A DNA stretch of 64,000 nt from Acidobacteriota bacterium (GCA_016715865.1 JADJXM010000002.1:124001-188000); one strand, 5' to 3'; counted from the stretch's first letter, positions 41,896-51,252 are shown. The notes: generated by a model from the sequence alone, not told the origin. Numbers and translations: made by a program.

Positions 41896-44295
41896 ATGAA
41901 GATAAGGAGAGCGAGGCAAGTGTTTTATACCGGGTTTATGGCAATGTTACTTGTTGCGTTCAGTTGCAGTCTCAACTCGACGCAGGCGGTTAGCACATTG
42001 ACCATGGCGGATATTGAAGAAATGGCCAGGCGGACATCGCCTTCTCAGGGAGGTGCTGGAAATGAACCGGAACTTCCACGAATTATTATCAACACCGATT
42101 ATGTTCCCCCCGCCGGAAAGACCATCGCAGTGGCTGCGGGTGGAGATTTTCAGGCTGCGCTGAATCAGGCCTTGCCGGGTGATATAATCACTCTTGCTGC
42201 CGGCACTACATACACGGGTAATTTCGTCCTTCCGGCTAAAGCCGGTTCGGAATGGATTGTCATTCGCACTTCTGCTCCTGACAGCAGCCTTCCGCCGCCG
42301 GGTACGCGCATCACACCTGCCGCCGCTGCTTCGCTGCCGAAGATTGTTACTCCCAACAGTGCGCCTGCACTGCAAACTACACATGGAGCTCATCACTACA
42401 GGTTTATCGGCCTTGAAGTGGCCCAGGCTGCCGGCGTCAATTACACCTACAGTTTGGTCGAACTCGGGAACGGAAACGATCAGGTATCTCTGGCCCAGGT
42501 GCCGCACAATCTGATTTTTGACAGAATCTATCTTCACGGAAGCCCTGCAACCACCCTGCGACGCGCAATTGCCCTCAATTCCGCATGGACATCCATCATC
42601 GATTCCTACATCTCTGATTGTCATGAAGTAGGAGCGGACTCGCAGGCGATTGGCGGATGGAACGGCCCGGGCCCCTTCAAGATTGTCAACAACTATCTGG
42701 AAGGCGCGGGCGAAAATTTCATACTCGGTGGCGCCGATCCGAAAATTAACAATCTCGTGCCTTCCGACATCGAATTTCGTCGGAACCATTGCTTCAAGCC
42801 TTTATCCTGGAGGATTGGCGATCCGAGTTATGCCGGCACCCCGTGGACGGTTAAAAATAGTTTTGAGCTGAAAAATGCACAACGCATATTGATTGAAGGC
42901 AATATTTTTGAACATAACTGGACGCAGGCTCAGAACGGATATGCCATTCTCTTCACTGTCAGAAATCAGGATGGGGCTTCGCCATGGTCTGTCGTTCAGG
43001 ATGTGACATTTGTAAACAATATAGTTCGGAGTGTCGGCGCCGGTTTCAATATGCATGGAACCGATGACCTTCAGACCAGCTTGCCGAGCCAGCGAATCAA
43101 GATAGCAAACAACCTGCTTGAGGGTATCGACAGGCAACGCTGGGACGGGCCAGGCGTCGCCTTCCAGCTCAATGGCGGGCCGAATCAGGTTACTATTGAA
43201 AACAACACAGTTATTCATACGGGAAATGTCATTGCCACTGCGGGAACTCCGAGTGAAACTTTTGTATACCGGAACAATCTCTCGCCTCATAATGAATACG
43301 GTGTCAAAGGAGACGGTGAAGGATCCGGGAACCAGACAATAAACAGGTATTTCCCGAACTCCGTTTTCATAAAGAATATATTGATTGCCGGACCGAGCGG
43401 ATCGTACCCTCTCGACAACCTCTTTCCGGCAACAACTGCTCAGGTTGGCTTTGTTGATTTCGCCGGCCAGAATTATCGCCTCTCTGCCTCGAGTCCATAT
43501 AAAAACGCAGGGACTGACGGTAAGGATATCGGTTGTGATTTTGATCTCCTTTTTGCGGCAATTAATGGAATCCCGGGAGCGACAAACGTCTCTGCCGCCA
43601 GCTACATTGGAGCCGCGCTTGCACCAGAATCCATCGCGACGGCCTTCGGCACCGGATTATCATCAATTACTCTTGCTTCTCAGGCTTCACCGCTCCCTGA
43701 ATTACTGGGGGGGACGAGCGTCATTGTGCGGGATCGATTATGGGTTGAAAGGCTGGGCCCGCTGTTCTTTGTCTCTCCGACGCAGGTTAATTACATGATC
43801 CCTCCGAATACTGCGACTGGAATGGCGTTAATTACGATCAAAAACGGGGAAAACATCGTGGCTTCCTCGACTATCCAGATCGATAACGTAGCCCCCGGGA
43901 TCTTTACCACAGACGCGACCGGACGTGGCCTCCCGGCTGCTTTGATCCTCCGCGTCAGGAGCGATGGCACACAACAATACGAACCCATCGCAAGCTTTGA
44001 TGCGTCGCAAAATAAATTCGTTCCAGTGCCAATCAATCTTGGTTCAGGGACTGATCAGGTCTATCTGATTCTTTTTGCTACAGGCCTTCGTTTCCGCAGT
44101 TCATTATCGGCTGTTAATGTTTCTTTCGGAGGCGTGCCAGGGCTGGTGACATTCGCCGGTTCACAAGGCGTACTCTTTGGCCTTGACCAGATAAATGTAC
44201 TTCTACCGGCGATACTGGCCGGGCGTGGAGACATCGAGGTAGGCCTGGGTGTGGATGGAAAGACGGCGAATATCATCAGAATTACCGTTCTTTAG
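41896..44295 (+). CDS. Exported right-handed beta-helix protein with TIGR03437-like C-terminus
   Basis: This 799-aa protein has a signal sequence (about residues 8-30), a short linker, a parallel beta-helix region (about 60-560) rich in N/G turns such as IANNLLEG, VTIENNTVIHTG and IEGNIFEHN, and a C-terminal domain (about 575-799) with ALAPESIATAFG, PTQVNYMIP, ATGLRFRS and DQINVLLPA. The last resembles the Solibacter C-terminal domain TIGR03437, a marker of Acidobacteriota secreted proteins. Beta-helix proteins in polysaccharide loci are often lyases, epimerases or binding proteins; no catalytic set could be named. GGAGGT (41882-41888) precedes ATG 41896. Confidence 0.82.
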   Translation: MKIRRARQVFYTGFMAMLLVAFSCSLNSTQAVSTLTMADIEEMARRTSPSQGGAGNEPELPRIIINTDYVPPAGKTIAVAAGGDFQAALNQALPGDIITLAAGTTYTGNFVLPAKAGSEWIVIRTSAPDSSLPPPGTRITPAAAASLPKIVTPNSAPALQTTHGAHHYRFIGLEVAQAAGVNYTYSLVELGNGNDQVSLAQVPHNLIFDRIYLHGSPATTLRRAIALNSAWTSIIDSYISDCHEVGADSQAIGGWNGPGPFKIVNNYLEGAGENFILGGADPKINNLVPSDIEFRRNHCFKPLSWRIGDPSYAGTPWTVKNSFELKNAQRILIEGNIFEHNWTQAQNGYAILFTVRNQDGASPWSVVQDVTFVNNIVRSVGAGFNMHGTDDLQTSLPSQRIKIANNLLEGIDRQRWDGPGVAFQLNGGPNQVTIENNTVIHTGNVIATAGTPSETFVYRNNLSPHNEYGVKGDGEGSGNQTINRYFPNSVFIKNILIAGPSGSYPLDNLFPATTAQVGFVDFAGQNYRLSASSPYKNAGTDGKDIGCDFDLLFAAINGIPGATNVSAASYIGAALAPESIATAFGTGLSSITLASQASPLPELLGGTSVIVRDRLWVERLGPLFFVSPTQVNYMIPPNTATGMALITIKNGENIVASSTIQIDNVAPGIFTTDATGRGLPAALILRVRSDGTQQYEPIASFDASQNKFVPVPINLGSGTDQVYLILFATGLRFRSSLSAVNVSFGGVPGLVTFAGSQGVLFGLDQINVLLPAILAGRGDIEVGLGVDGKTANIIRITVL

Positions 44296-44466
44296 CGAGT
44301 GTTCGCCGATTATCAACTGATTCAGGCGCCGGATTTTGGAAATAGTTATTTATTAGCAGTTAATATTTAGTAAGTATGTCGGCCTGCATCAGATCCCCGA
44401 AGAATGTTGGCATCTTGCGATCCATAAACTTTACTATGCCCGAATTTTCTTGTGGAGGCATTTATT
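44296..44466. other. Spacer before the decoration module
   Basis: The 171-bp A/T-rich gap is the largest break inside this part of the locus and could hold a promoter for the following genes. No clear box was found. GGAGG at 44454-44458 is the ribosome binding site of the next gene. Confidence 0.4.
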
Positions 44467-45537
44467 ATGAATTCTGAGCGTAAAGAAGAATCAGTCAAAG
44501 CGCAGGCTGTTGAAGGCGCTGAGGTAGCAGTGGATATCTTTTCCACCTGCTCTCAATCGAGTCAGGTTGCAAAAGCAGAATATTACAACAACATTATTGA
44601 TGTTGCGCGCTGGAGCGAAAAATATGGCTGCAAAGGGATTCTTGTATACACGGACAATTCGCTCGTGGATCCCTGGATGGTTTCTCAGGTAATCATTGAA
44701 AATACTTCAGCATTATGCCCGCTGGTCGCCGTCCAGCCGATCTATATGCATCCCTATAGTGTGGCAAAGAAAGTCAGCTCTTTCGGATATTTATACAATC
44801 GCCAGATTTATTTGAACATGCTGGCCGGCGGTTTCAAGAATGATTTACTGGCGCTCGACGACCCGACTCCTCATGATCGCAGGTATGATCGCATGGTCGA
44901 GTACGTCAGGATTATTCAGCTTCTTCTTGCCAATACATCCGGAGTTAGCTTCAAAGGGGATTTCTACACAATCGATAAGTTGAAGATGACTCCCCCGCTG
45001 CCCGGCGAACTGTATCCGGGGATCCTGGTCTCCGGATCTTCAGATGCCGGTCTGGCTGCTGCCCGTGCGATAGGCGCTGTGGCTGTGAAATATCCCAAAC
45101 CTCCCGGCGAATATGAAAATGAGCCTCTGGAAGAATCGATCGGATCCGGCGTTCGGGTTGGGATCGTCGCACGAAATGATTCGGACGAAGCGTGGCGAGT
45201 CGCTCATGAACGGTTCCCGGAGGACAGGAAAGGCGAGCTTGCCCATCAACTGGCCATGAAAGTCTCTGATTCAGTCTGGCATAAACAACTTTCCGACTTG
45301 GGCAAGACTGAGGAGAACAACCCATACTGGTTGATTCCGTTCCAGCATTACAAGACATTCTGCCCATATCTGGTTGGAAGTTATACGACCGTGGCAAATG
45401 AACTGGCAAGATACATTGACCTGGGATTCCGTACGTTCATAGTCGACATTCCGCCTAATGAGGAAGAGCTGTTTCACATGGATATTGTATTCAAACTCGC
45501 TGTTCAGCATACGGCAGTCAGGAAGGCGGCGAAATGA
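44467..45537 (+). CDS. Luciferase-like (LLM) flavin-dependent monooxygenase
   Basis: A 356-aa TIM-barrel protein of the bacterial luciferase/SsuD type: SEKYGCKGILVYTDN, PYSVAKKVSSFGYLYNR, LNMLAGGFKNDLL, YDRMVEYVRIIQLL and the phosphate-binding stretch LVSGSSDAGLAAA. These enzymes use FMNH2 and O2. In natural-product clusters they often hydroxylate an amino acid bound to a carrier protein. Here it directly precedes a stand-alone adenylation enzyme (ATGA overlap) and a carrier protein, so carrier-bound oxidation is a reasonable inference. GGAGG precedes ATG 44467. Confidence 0.87.
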   Translation: MNSERKEESVKAQAVEGAEVAVDIFSTCSQSSQVAKAEYYNNIIDVARWSEKYGCKGILVYTDNSLVDPWMVSQVIIENTSALCPLVAVQPIYMHPYSVAKKVSSFGYLYNRQIYLNMLAGGFKNDLLALDDPTPHDRRYDRMVEYVRIIQLLLANTSGVSFKGDFYTIDKLKMTPPLPGELYPGILVSGSSDAGLAAARAIGAVAVKYPKPPGEYENEPLEESIGSGVRVGIVARNDSDEAWRVAHERFPEDRKGELAHQLAMKVSDSVWHKQLSDLGKTEENNPYWLIPFQHYKTFCPYLVGSYTTVANELARYIDLGFRTFIVDIPPNEEELFHMDIVFKLAVQHTAVRKAAK

Positions 45538-47153
45538 GTCATTTATTGCAAGAGCTTGTGACAAGACAAGCCGAACTACGCCCGGATCAGACAGCCCTTG
45601 TGTTTAAGCAGGAAAAGCTTTCATACGGAGAATTGGAAGAGTCATCGAATCGGCTGGCAAGGTTACTTCGTGAGGCCGGTTGCCGGAAAGGTGATCGCAT
45701 AGCTTTCCTTATTCCCAAAACGCCCGCGGCGATAGTCACAATCCTTGGCATCCTCAAAGCCGACTGTGTTTATGTCCCGCTCGATACCTCAAGTCCGGCG
45801 GCACGGCTTGAAAAGATCATCGATGCATGTGAACCGCGCTTTGTGATCGCGAGCGAAACCGGTGCATCTTTGCTTGACCAGTTAATGGCCAGTGAGCCGC
45901 GCCGGTTGAAAACTTTGATCGGATCTATGGGAGCAGGGAAAATTGAAGGAAACAATATTCAGGTTCAATTTTCCAGAAATGATCTTGGAGATTACTCCGG
46001 CGAACCGCTCGATTACCAAAATACGGAAAGTGACGCCGCACATATACTCTTTACTTCCGGATCTACCGGAGTGCCAAAAGGTGTTGTCATCACACATGCC
46101 AATGTGACAAATTTTATTGAATGGGCTGTTCGCTATTTCGATACGCGGCCTTCGGACAGGATTTCGAGTCACCCGCCGCTTCACTTCGATCTGTCTACAT
46201 ATGATATTTATGGAACACTTTCGTCCGGCGCACAGTTGCACATCGTCCCCACTGAATTGAATCTGGTGCCGCACAAACTGGCTGAATTTATCCGGACTTC
46301 TGAATTGACCCAATGGTTTTCAGTGCCGTCGGTGTTGAATTTCATGGCCAAAGCCGATGTCGTCAAACAAGGTGATTTTCCGGCATTGGAGCGGCTGCTA
46401 TGGTGCGGCGAGGTTTTTCCCACTCCGCCGTTGATCTACTGGATGCAGCGGCTGCCACATGTCAGTTTCACCAATCTATACGGACCGACGGAGGCGACGA
46501 TCGCGAGCAGTTATTACACTGTGCCTGAGTGTCCGAAAGATGAACTGACTCAGATCCCGATCGGAACTGCATGTCAGGGCGAAGCGCTGCTCGTTCTCGA
46601 TGAGCAGCTTCAACCGGTGGCGCCTGGCGAGATTGGTGATCTTTATATCAGCGGCGTTGGCCTGAGCCCCGGTTACTGGCTGGACCCTGAAAAGACCGAT
46701 TCCGTCTTCATCCAGCGTCCGGGAACTGCCGATCCTGCCGATCGGATATACAAGACGGGAGATCTCGCCAAAATCGTCGAGGACGGATTGTTCTATTACC
46801 TTGGCCGCGCCGATTCCCAGATCAAGAGTCGTGGCTATCGGATTGAGTTGGGTGAGATCGAAACGGCGTTGAATGCTCTCAATATGACAGAAGAATGCGC
46901 CATCGTGGCAATCGATACCGAAGGGTTCGAAGGCGCTGCTATTTGCTGTGCCTTTGTGCCGCTCAAGGATGTGGAAGTTACACCATCCAGTTTGCGAATG
47001 GCGATGAACAAGGCGCTGCCGAGCTATATGATGCCTTCGCGCTGGATGCATTTCGACCGTCTCCCGAAGAATGCCAATGGCAAAATCGACCGGAAAGTTC
47101 TGAGAGAGCGCTTTCAGTCGGAAGTGGGGAGCGCCGCCCAGTCAAAGCTATAA
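45534..47153 (+). CDS. Stand-alone amino-acid adenylation enzyme (NRPS A-domain / DltA-like)
   Basis: This 539-aa enzyme has the full set of adenylation core motifs: LFTSGSTGVPKG (A3), HFDLSTYDIYG (A4), NLYGPTEAT (A5), YKTGDL (A7), GRADSQIKSRGYRIELGEIE (A8) and PKNANGKIDRKVL (A10) with the catalytic Lys. The Asp of the FDLST segment corresponds to the residue that binds the alpha-amino group in amino-acid activating domains, so an amino acid substrate is likely; which one I cannot say. No carrier, condensation or thioesterase domain is fused. The carrier at 48215 is the natural acceptor. It overlaps the preceding gene by ATGA. Confidence 0.88.
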   Translation: MSHLLQELVTRQAELRPDQTALVFKQEKLSYGELEESSNRLARLLREAGCRKGDRIAFLIPKTPAAIVTILGILKADCVYVPLDTSSPAARLEKIIDACEPRFVIASETGASLLDQLMASEPRRLKTLIGSMGAGKIEGNNIQVQFSRNDLGDYSGEPLDYQNTESDAAHILFTSGSTGVPKGVVITHANVTNFIEWAVRYFDTRPSDRISSHPPLHFDLSTYDIYGTLSSGAQLHIVPTELNLVPHKLAEFIRTSELTQWFSVPSVLNFMAKADVVKQGDFPALERLLWCGEVFPTPPLIYWMQRLPHVSFTNLYGPTEATIASSYYTVPECPKDELTQIPIGTACQGEALLVLDEQLQPVAPGEIGDLYISGVGLSPGYWLDPEKTDSVFIQRPGTADPADRIYKTGDLAKIVEDGLFYYLGRADSQIKSRGYRIELGEIETALNALNMTEECAIVAIDTEGFEGAAICCAFVPLKDVEVTPSSLRMAMNKALPSYMMPSRWMHFDRLPKNANGKIDRKVLRERFQSEVGSAAQSKL

Positions 47154-47206
47154 TGGCGCTGGTCGATTGATCGGTTCGATGCATTGGCAATGGATGGAGG
47201 ATCGTT

Positions 47207-48136
47207 TTGAACGTATTACTGGTCGGCGAGGAATCGGCCGGCGCTCAAACTTTGAAATTACTGCTGAACAGTCCCCATCATCTGGTCGGTGTTCTCGCTT
47301 CTTCCTCGAGAAAGGCAGTAGGAGGCATGACGGTATGGCAGCATGCCGAAAAGACTGGTTGCCGGTTATGGCCTGCTGAATCGGTCAAGGATCCGGCCTT
47401 TGCCGATGTCGTCCGTGATGAGCAGGTGGACCTGTTATTGAATGTTCATTCGCTCTTCGTCATCAAACCGGAGATCGTGGAAGCCCCAAGTTTTGGCAGC
47501 TTCAATCTGCATCCGGGACCGCTCCCTCGATATGCCGGATTGAATGCCCCGAGTTGGGCAATCTACAAGGGAGAGAATACACACGGCGTTACTCTGCATA
47601 GAATGCTGGCTGGCATCGATAACGGTCCTATCGCTTATCAGGCACTTTTTAATGTGGAGGAGAAGGATACCGGCTTTTCCGTGAGCGCTAAATGTATTCG
47701 TTACGGAATGGATCTTATTCGAAGCCTGCTTGAGGACGCTGCAGAAGACCCGCACATGATCCCTGTTATTGAACAGGATTTCACTAAACGGGAATACTTC
47801 GGCAAAGGCACTCCCGAAAACGGATGGCTCGCATGGTCACGTCCGGCCCGTGAGATTTTTAATTTCGTCCGTGCGGCGGATTATTCACCCTTCAAATCAC
47901 CATGGCAGACGCCTCGAGCGAAGCTGGGTGACAGGGAAGTGGCTTTCGTAAAGGTTTCGCTTACCGGGCAGCCCAGCACTGCAATGCCTGGAATTATCGA
48001 CCGTCGTGGGGATGGTCAGGTCTACATTGCAAGTTCTGACGAATGGATTCATGTGAATCGAATCCTGATCGACGGACAGTTGACCGATCCTGCTCATGTC
48101 CTTACTTCAGGTGAGCGGCTGGATTGGGAAGCATGA
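47207..48136 (+). CDS. Formyltransferase (Fmt/ArnA-like), TTG start
   Basis: A 309-aa formyltransferase. The N-terminal domain has FNLHPGPLPRYAGLNAP with Asn100 and His102, and LAGIDNGPI with Asp138. These match the catalytic Asn-His-Asp triad of E. coli Fmt. A C-terminal OB-like domain follows (about residues 205-305). It uses 10-formyl-tetrahydrofolate to formylate an amine. The context suggests an amino group on a carrier-bound amino acid or an amino sugar, not initiator tRNA. It starts at TTG 47207 with a strong TGGAGG 6 bp upstream; no in-frame ATG exists nearby. Confidence 0.88.
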   Translation: MNVLLVGEESAGAQTLKLLLNSPHHLVGVLASSSRKAVGGMTVWQHAEKTGCRLWPAESVKDPAFADVVRDEQVDLLLNVHSLFVIKPEIVEAPSFGSFNLHPGPLPRYAGLNAPSWAIYKGENTHGVTLHRMLAGIDNGPIAYQALFNVEEKDTGFSVSAKCIRYGMDLIRSLLEDAAEDPHMIPVIEQDFTKREYFGKGTPENGWLAWSRPAREIFNFVRAADYSPFKSPWQTPRAKLGDREVAFVKVSLTGQPSTAMPGIIDRRGDGQVYIASSDEWIHVNRILIDGQLTDPAHVLTSGERLDWEA

Positions 48137-48195
48137 AATCCATTGATACTCGGGTTGACGCCGTCGTAGAACACATTCTCAATACTTACACATAA
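48133..48195 (+). CDS. Possible 20-codon ORF before the carrier protein gene
   Basis: ATG 48133 overlaps the TGA of the formyltransferase (ATGA). The frame reads MKSIDTRVDAVVEHILNTYT and stops at 48193-48195. It resembles the first helix of an acyl carrier protein, so it may be a remnant of a duplicated carrier gene or only a coupling peptide. No expression evidence. Confidence 0.3.
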   Translation: MKSIDTRVDAVVEHILNTYT

Positions 48196-48214
48196 CTATT
48201 AAGGAGTTCCTGCA

Positions 48215-48493
48215 ATGGTGAACAAGTCAGTTGATTGTGATCAAATTATTCGGCTTTTAATCGAAAGGGTGCACATCGAAGCGCCATCCGCGGATACAGA
48301 TTTGATGGGGGCAGGATTGCTGGATTCTCTGTCTCTGGTTGAGTTGATGACTGGTCTCGAAGAGCAGTTTGATATTCGTATATCCTTCGACGAAATCGAG
48401 ATCGACAACTTTTCTTCGGTCACACGCATTGTTGAATATGTCAATCAGCGCCTGGCATCCCGGGTTGAAAATATCCCGACATTAACCCGCTAG
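48215..48493 (+). CDS. Acyl/peptidyl carrier protein
   Basis: A 92-aa four-helix carrier with GAGLLDSLSLVEL; Ser38 is the expected 4'-phosphopantetheine site. The acidic helix after it (VELMTGLEEQFDI) is typical. It should hold the residue activated by the adenylation enzyme and present it to the flavin oxygenase, the formyltransferase or the downstream acyltransferases. AAGGAG lies 8 bp before the ATG. No phosphopantetheinyl transferase is in the window. Confidence 0.9.
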   Translation: MVNKSVDCDQIIRLLIERVHIEAPSADTDLMGAGLLDSLSLVELMTGLEEQFDIRISFDEIEIDNFSSVTRIVEYVNQRLASRVENIPTLTR

Positions 48494-48549
48494 TGGATAT
48501 GCCTGGATGACCGCTTTCTGATACAAACCACGATTAGCCGGCCGTCAGG

Positions 48550-48578
48550 CTGTTAGCCCGTGATTTTCGGCTCAACAG
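48550..48578 (+). promoter_or_regulatory. Hairpin between carrier and SxtJ-like genes
   Basis: CTGTTAGCC (48550-48558) pairs with GGCTCAACAG (48569-48578) with one bulge. There is no T-run after it. It lies in the 170-bp gap that separates the adenylation/carrier genes from the carbamoyl genes, so it may mark a transcript boundary. Confidence 0.45.
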
Positions 48579-48663
48579 CGCTGGTCGAATTACAAAATCT
48601 CTGAGCAGGTGAATGAAAGGGCAATCTGACACTCTTTTACTGGTTGTCGAGGAGCATGACTTG

Positions 48664-49080
48664 ATGGATGTAACTTCTAAAATAAAAACAAAAACTTATC
48701 GTGTTGAGCGGGAGTTTGGATTGATTGTCGGGATCGTGCTGTCATTGATCGGCGGATGGAAGGTTTACCATGGAAATACCGGCCCTGTCGCAATCAGCCT
48801 TCTCAGTCTTGGCCTGGGCCTGATTGTCGCGGGCCTTCTGTTGCCTCAGCTGCTGGTCATTCCCAATCGAGCCTGGATGAGACTGGCCATGCTCTTATCA
48901 ATGATAACCACTCCGATTATGCTCGGGCTTATCTATTTTCTGCTGATCATGCCGATTGGAGTGGCAAAGAGGATGATGGGGTGGGACCCGCTGCGACGGC
49001 GCGCTGCTTCGGCACAATCCTATTGGAGCCCATACAATAAGCGGCAAAATGATCCGCGACATTTCGAACGGATGTTCTAA
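48664..49080 (+). CDS. SxtJ-like membrane protein
   Basis: This 138-aa protein has four closely spaced hydrophobic segments (about residues 19-36, 42-63, 74-94 and 96-112) followed by a basic tail with MMGWDPLRRR, the pattern of the SxtJ family. The family is named after sxtJ of the saxitoxin cluster and is usually found beside carbamoyltransferases. Its role is unknown; a membrane platform for the carbamoyltransferase is a guess. GAGGAG precedes ATG 48664. A start at 48613 would add 17 residues with a weaker site. Confidence 0.75.
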   Translation: MDVTSKIKTKTYRVEREFGLIVGIVLSLIGGWKVYHGNTGPVAISLLSLGLGLIVAGLLLPQLLVIPNRAWMRLAMLLSMITTPIMLGLIYFLLIMPIGVAKRMMGWDPLRRRAASAQSYWSPYNKRQNDPRHFERMF

Positions 49081-49095
49081 AGAGGAGTTATTCTT

Positions 49096-49254
49096 ATGTC
49101 AAAACTGATGGTCATAAACGAACTTTGGCAGTATATGAAGTACAACAAGAAGTACTGGTTGGCGCCTATTATCATCGTTCTGGTCGTAATCGGAATATTT
49201 CTTGCGGTGGCCGGCAGCTCAGCCCTCGCACCCTTTATTTACACCCTTTTCTGA
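49096..49254 (+). CDS. DUF5989-like small membrane protein (SxtK position)
   Basis: A 52-aa protein: MSKLMVINELWQYMKYNKKY, then a single transmembrane helix (LAPIIIVLVVIGIFLAVAG) and the ending SSALAPFIYTLF. The pattern of a polar helix with KK-W and a terminal APFIYTLF is that of the DUF5989 family. These proteins typically lie between sxtJ-like and carbamoyltransferase genes. AGAGGAG lies 8 bp before the ATG. Function unknown. Confidence 0.78.
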   Translation: MSKLMVINELWQYMKYNKKYWLAPIIIVLVVIGIFLAVAGSSALAPFIYTLF

Positions 49255-49326
49255 AATTCTCATCGGACGAGGTTATGGCATGCTGCTGATAAGCACTCTG
49301 CGAAACTTGAGTTGCGTGAAGGGACT

Positions 49327-51252
49327 ATGACAACTATCATTGGAATCTCAGCTTTTTACCATGATTCCGCGGCGGCTTTGATTGTTGATGGTGATATCGT
49401 TGCAGCTGCACAAGAGGAGCGATTTACCCGTATCAAGCACGATCACCATTTTCCGGTGCAGGCCGTCCGTTACTGCCTGAAAGAGGCCGGAATTACACTC
49501 GATCAGGTCGATTTTGTCGGCTTTTATGACAAGCCGCTGTTGAAATTTGACCGTCTGCTTGAAACTTATCTTGATTACACCCCTGCTGGTTTCGTCTCCT
49601 TTCTCAAGTCAATGCCACTTTGGATGAAGGAAAAATTATGGATGCCCGATCTGATTGGAACAGAGCTGGGTAAAGTGGCCGGAGCGGAAGACGATCGCGT
49701 TGCCAGAAAGCTTGCCAAACAGTTTTCATTTAAACTCCTCTTTGGAGATCATCATGAAAGCCATGCCGCCAGCGCCTTTTATCCATCGCCTTTTGAAGAG
49801 GCTGCCATCCTGACTTTGGATGGCGTAGGGGAATGGGCGACCAGCTCAATCGGAATTGGTCGGGGCAACAGTATCGAGATGCTCAAAGAGCTCAGGTTTC
49901 CCGACAGCCTTGGGCTGCTATACAGCGCTTTTACCTATTACACGGGTTTCAGAGTTAACAGCGGCGAGTATAAGGTCATGGGGCTGGCGCCTTACGGAGA
50001 GCCGAAATACGTCTCACTCATCAAAGATAAGCTGATTGAGATCTGTGATGATGGCAGTGTGCGGATGAACCAGGACTATTTTGGTTATAACCAGGGGTTG
50101 CGGATGACGAATGGCGCTTTCAATAAGCTGTTTGGCGGGTTCCCGCGCGAACCTGAATCAAAAGTCACCCAAAAAGAAATGGACCTTGCCCGCAGTATTC
50201 AGGAAATCACTGAAGAAGTGGTTTTGAAGATGACCCGGTATGTAAAACGCGAAACCAGCATGAAAAAACTATGTATGGCAGGAGGCGTGGCTCTCAATTG
50301 CGTGGCCAACGGTCATGTTCTGCGGGATGGCCAATTTGATGATATATGGATACAGCCGGCTGCGGGAGATGCCGGCGGCGCGGTCGGCGTTGCGCTTGCA
50401 ATCTGGCATCGATATCTTGACAAACCACGTCAAAGCCCCGAGCGCCTGGGATCCTGGGTATCCAGCATCAATAATTCCAATGGTGATTTATTGCCGTATG
50501 CGGACGGCATGAAAGGATCTTATCTCGGACCTGCCTATTCTGAAGAAGAGATAGAGAGGTTTCTTCAGGCCAATAATTATCCCTATACCAGATACAGTCG
50601 GTCTGAACTGCCGGATGTCGTAGCCGGTCTGCTTGCGGCAGAAAAAGTGGTTGGCTTGCATCAGGGAAGAATGGAATTCGGTCCTCGCGCGCTGGGTGGC
50701 AGGAGCATTATCGGAGATGCGCGCTCTCCTAAAATGCAGGCGATCATGAATCTGAAAATCAAGTACCGCGAAAGTTTCCGGCCTTTCGCACCTAGCGTGC
50801 TCAGAGAGCATGTGGCTGATTGGTTCGAGATGAATAATGACAGCCCTTATATGCTACTGGTTGCAAATCTGGCCGGCAAACGGATCAGAAAGATGACTCA
50901 GGAAGAGGAAAAGTTATGGGGGATAGACAAGCTAAATGTCGTCCGATCCGACGTTCCGGCCATTACTCACGTTGATTACTCAGCCAGAATTCAAACCGTT
51001 CGCAGGGATGTGAGCCCGCTCTATTGGGATATCATCGAAGCTTTCCGAAAGAAGTCTGGTTGTCCAGTCATTGTCAATACCAGCTTTAATGTTCGAGGCG
51101 AACCGATCGTATGCTCGCCTGAAGATAGCTATCGCTGTTTTATGAGGACGGAAATGGACGCCCTTGTTCTGGAGACCTGCGTGCTGGAGAAAAGCGAGCA
51201 ACCCGAGTTTCAGGAAGAGACCGACTGGCGTTCGGAATTCAATCTTGACTGA
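49327..51252 (+). CDS. O-carbamoyltransferase (NodU/CmcH/TobZ/SxtI family), intact
   Basis: A 641-aa enzyme with the Kae1-like N-terminal domain and the C-terminal YrdC-like half. Metal-site residues are present: His142-x3-His146 (HHESH), Asp165 in LTLDGVGEW and Asp348 in PAAGDAGG. So are GEYKVMGLAPYG and GRMEFGPRALGGRSI. Such enzymes transfer carbamoyl from carbamoyl phosphate through carbamoyl-AMP to a hydroxyl group. The likely acceptor is a sugar of this polymer or the carrier-derived product. GAAGGG precedes ATG 49327. It follows the SxtJ-like and DUF5989 genes, as in other loci. Confidence 0.92.
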   Translation: MTTIIGISAFYHDSAAALIVDGDIVAAAQEERFTRIKHDHHFPVQAVRYCLKEAGITLDQVDFVGFYDKPLLKFDRLLETYLDYTPAGFVSFLKSMPLWMKEKLWMPDLIGTELGKVAGAEDDRVARKLAKQFSFKLLFGDHHESHAASAFYPSPFEEAAILTLDGVGEWATSSIGIGRGNSIEMLKELRFPDSLGLLYSAFTYYTGFRVNSGEYKVMGLAPYGEPKYVSLIKDKLIEICDDGSVRMNQDYFGYNQGLRMTNGAFNKLFGGFPREPESKVTQKEMDLARSIQEITEEVVLKMTRYVKRETSMKKLCMAGGVALNCVANGHVLRDGQFDDIWIQPAAGDAGGAVGVALAIWHRYLDKPRQSPERLGSWVSSINNSNGDLLPYADGMKGSYLGPAYSEEEIERFLQANNYPYTRYSRSELPDVVAGLLAAEKVVGLHQGRMEFGPRALGGRSIIGDARSPKMQAIMNLKIKYRESFRPFAPSVLREHVADWFEMNNDSPYMLLVANLAGKRIRKMTQEEEKLWGIDKLNVVRSDVPAITHVDYSARIQTVRRDVSPLYWDIIEAFRKKSGCPVIVNTSFNVRGEPIVCSPEDSYRCFMRTEMDALVLETCVLEKSEQPEFQEETDWRSEFNLD

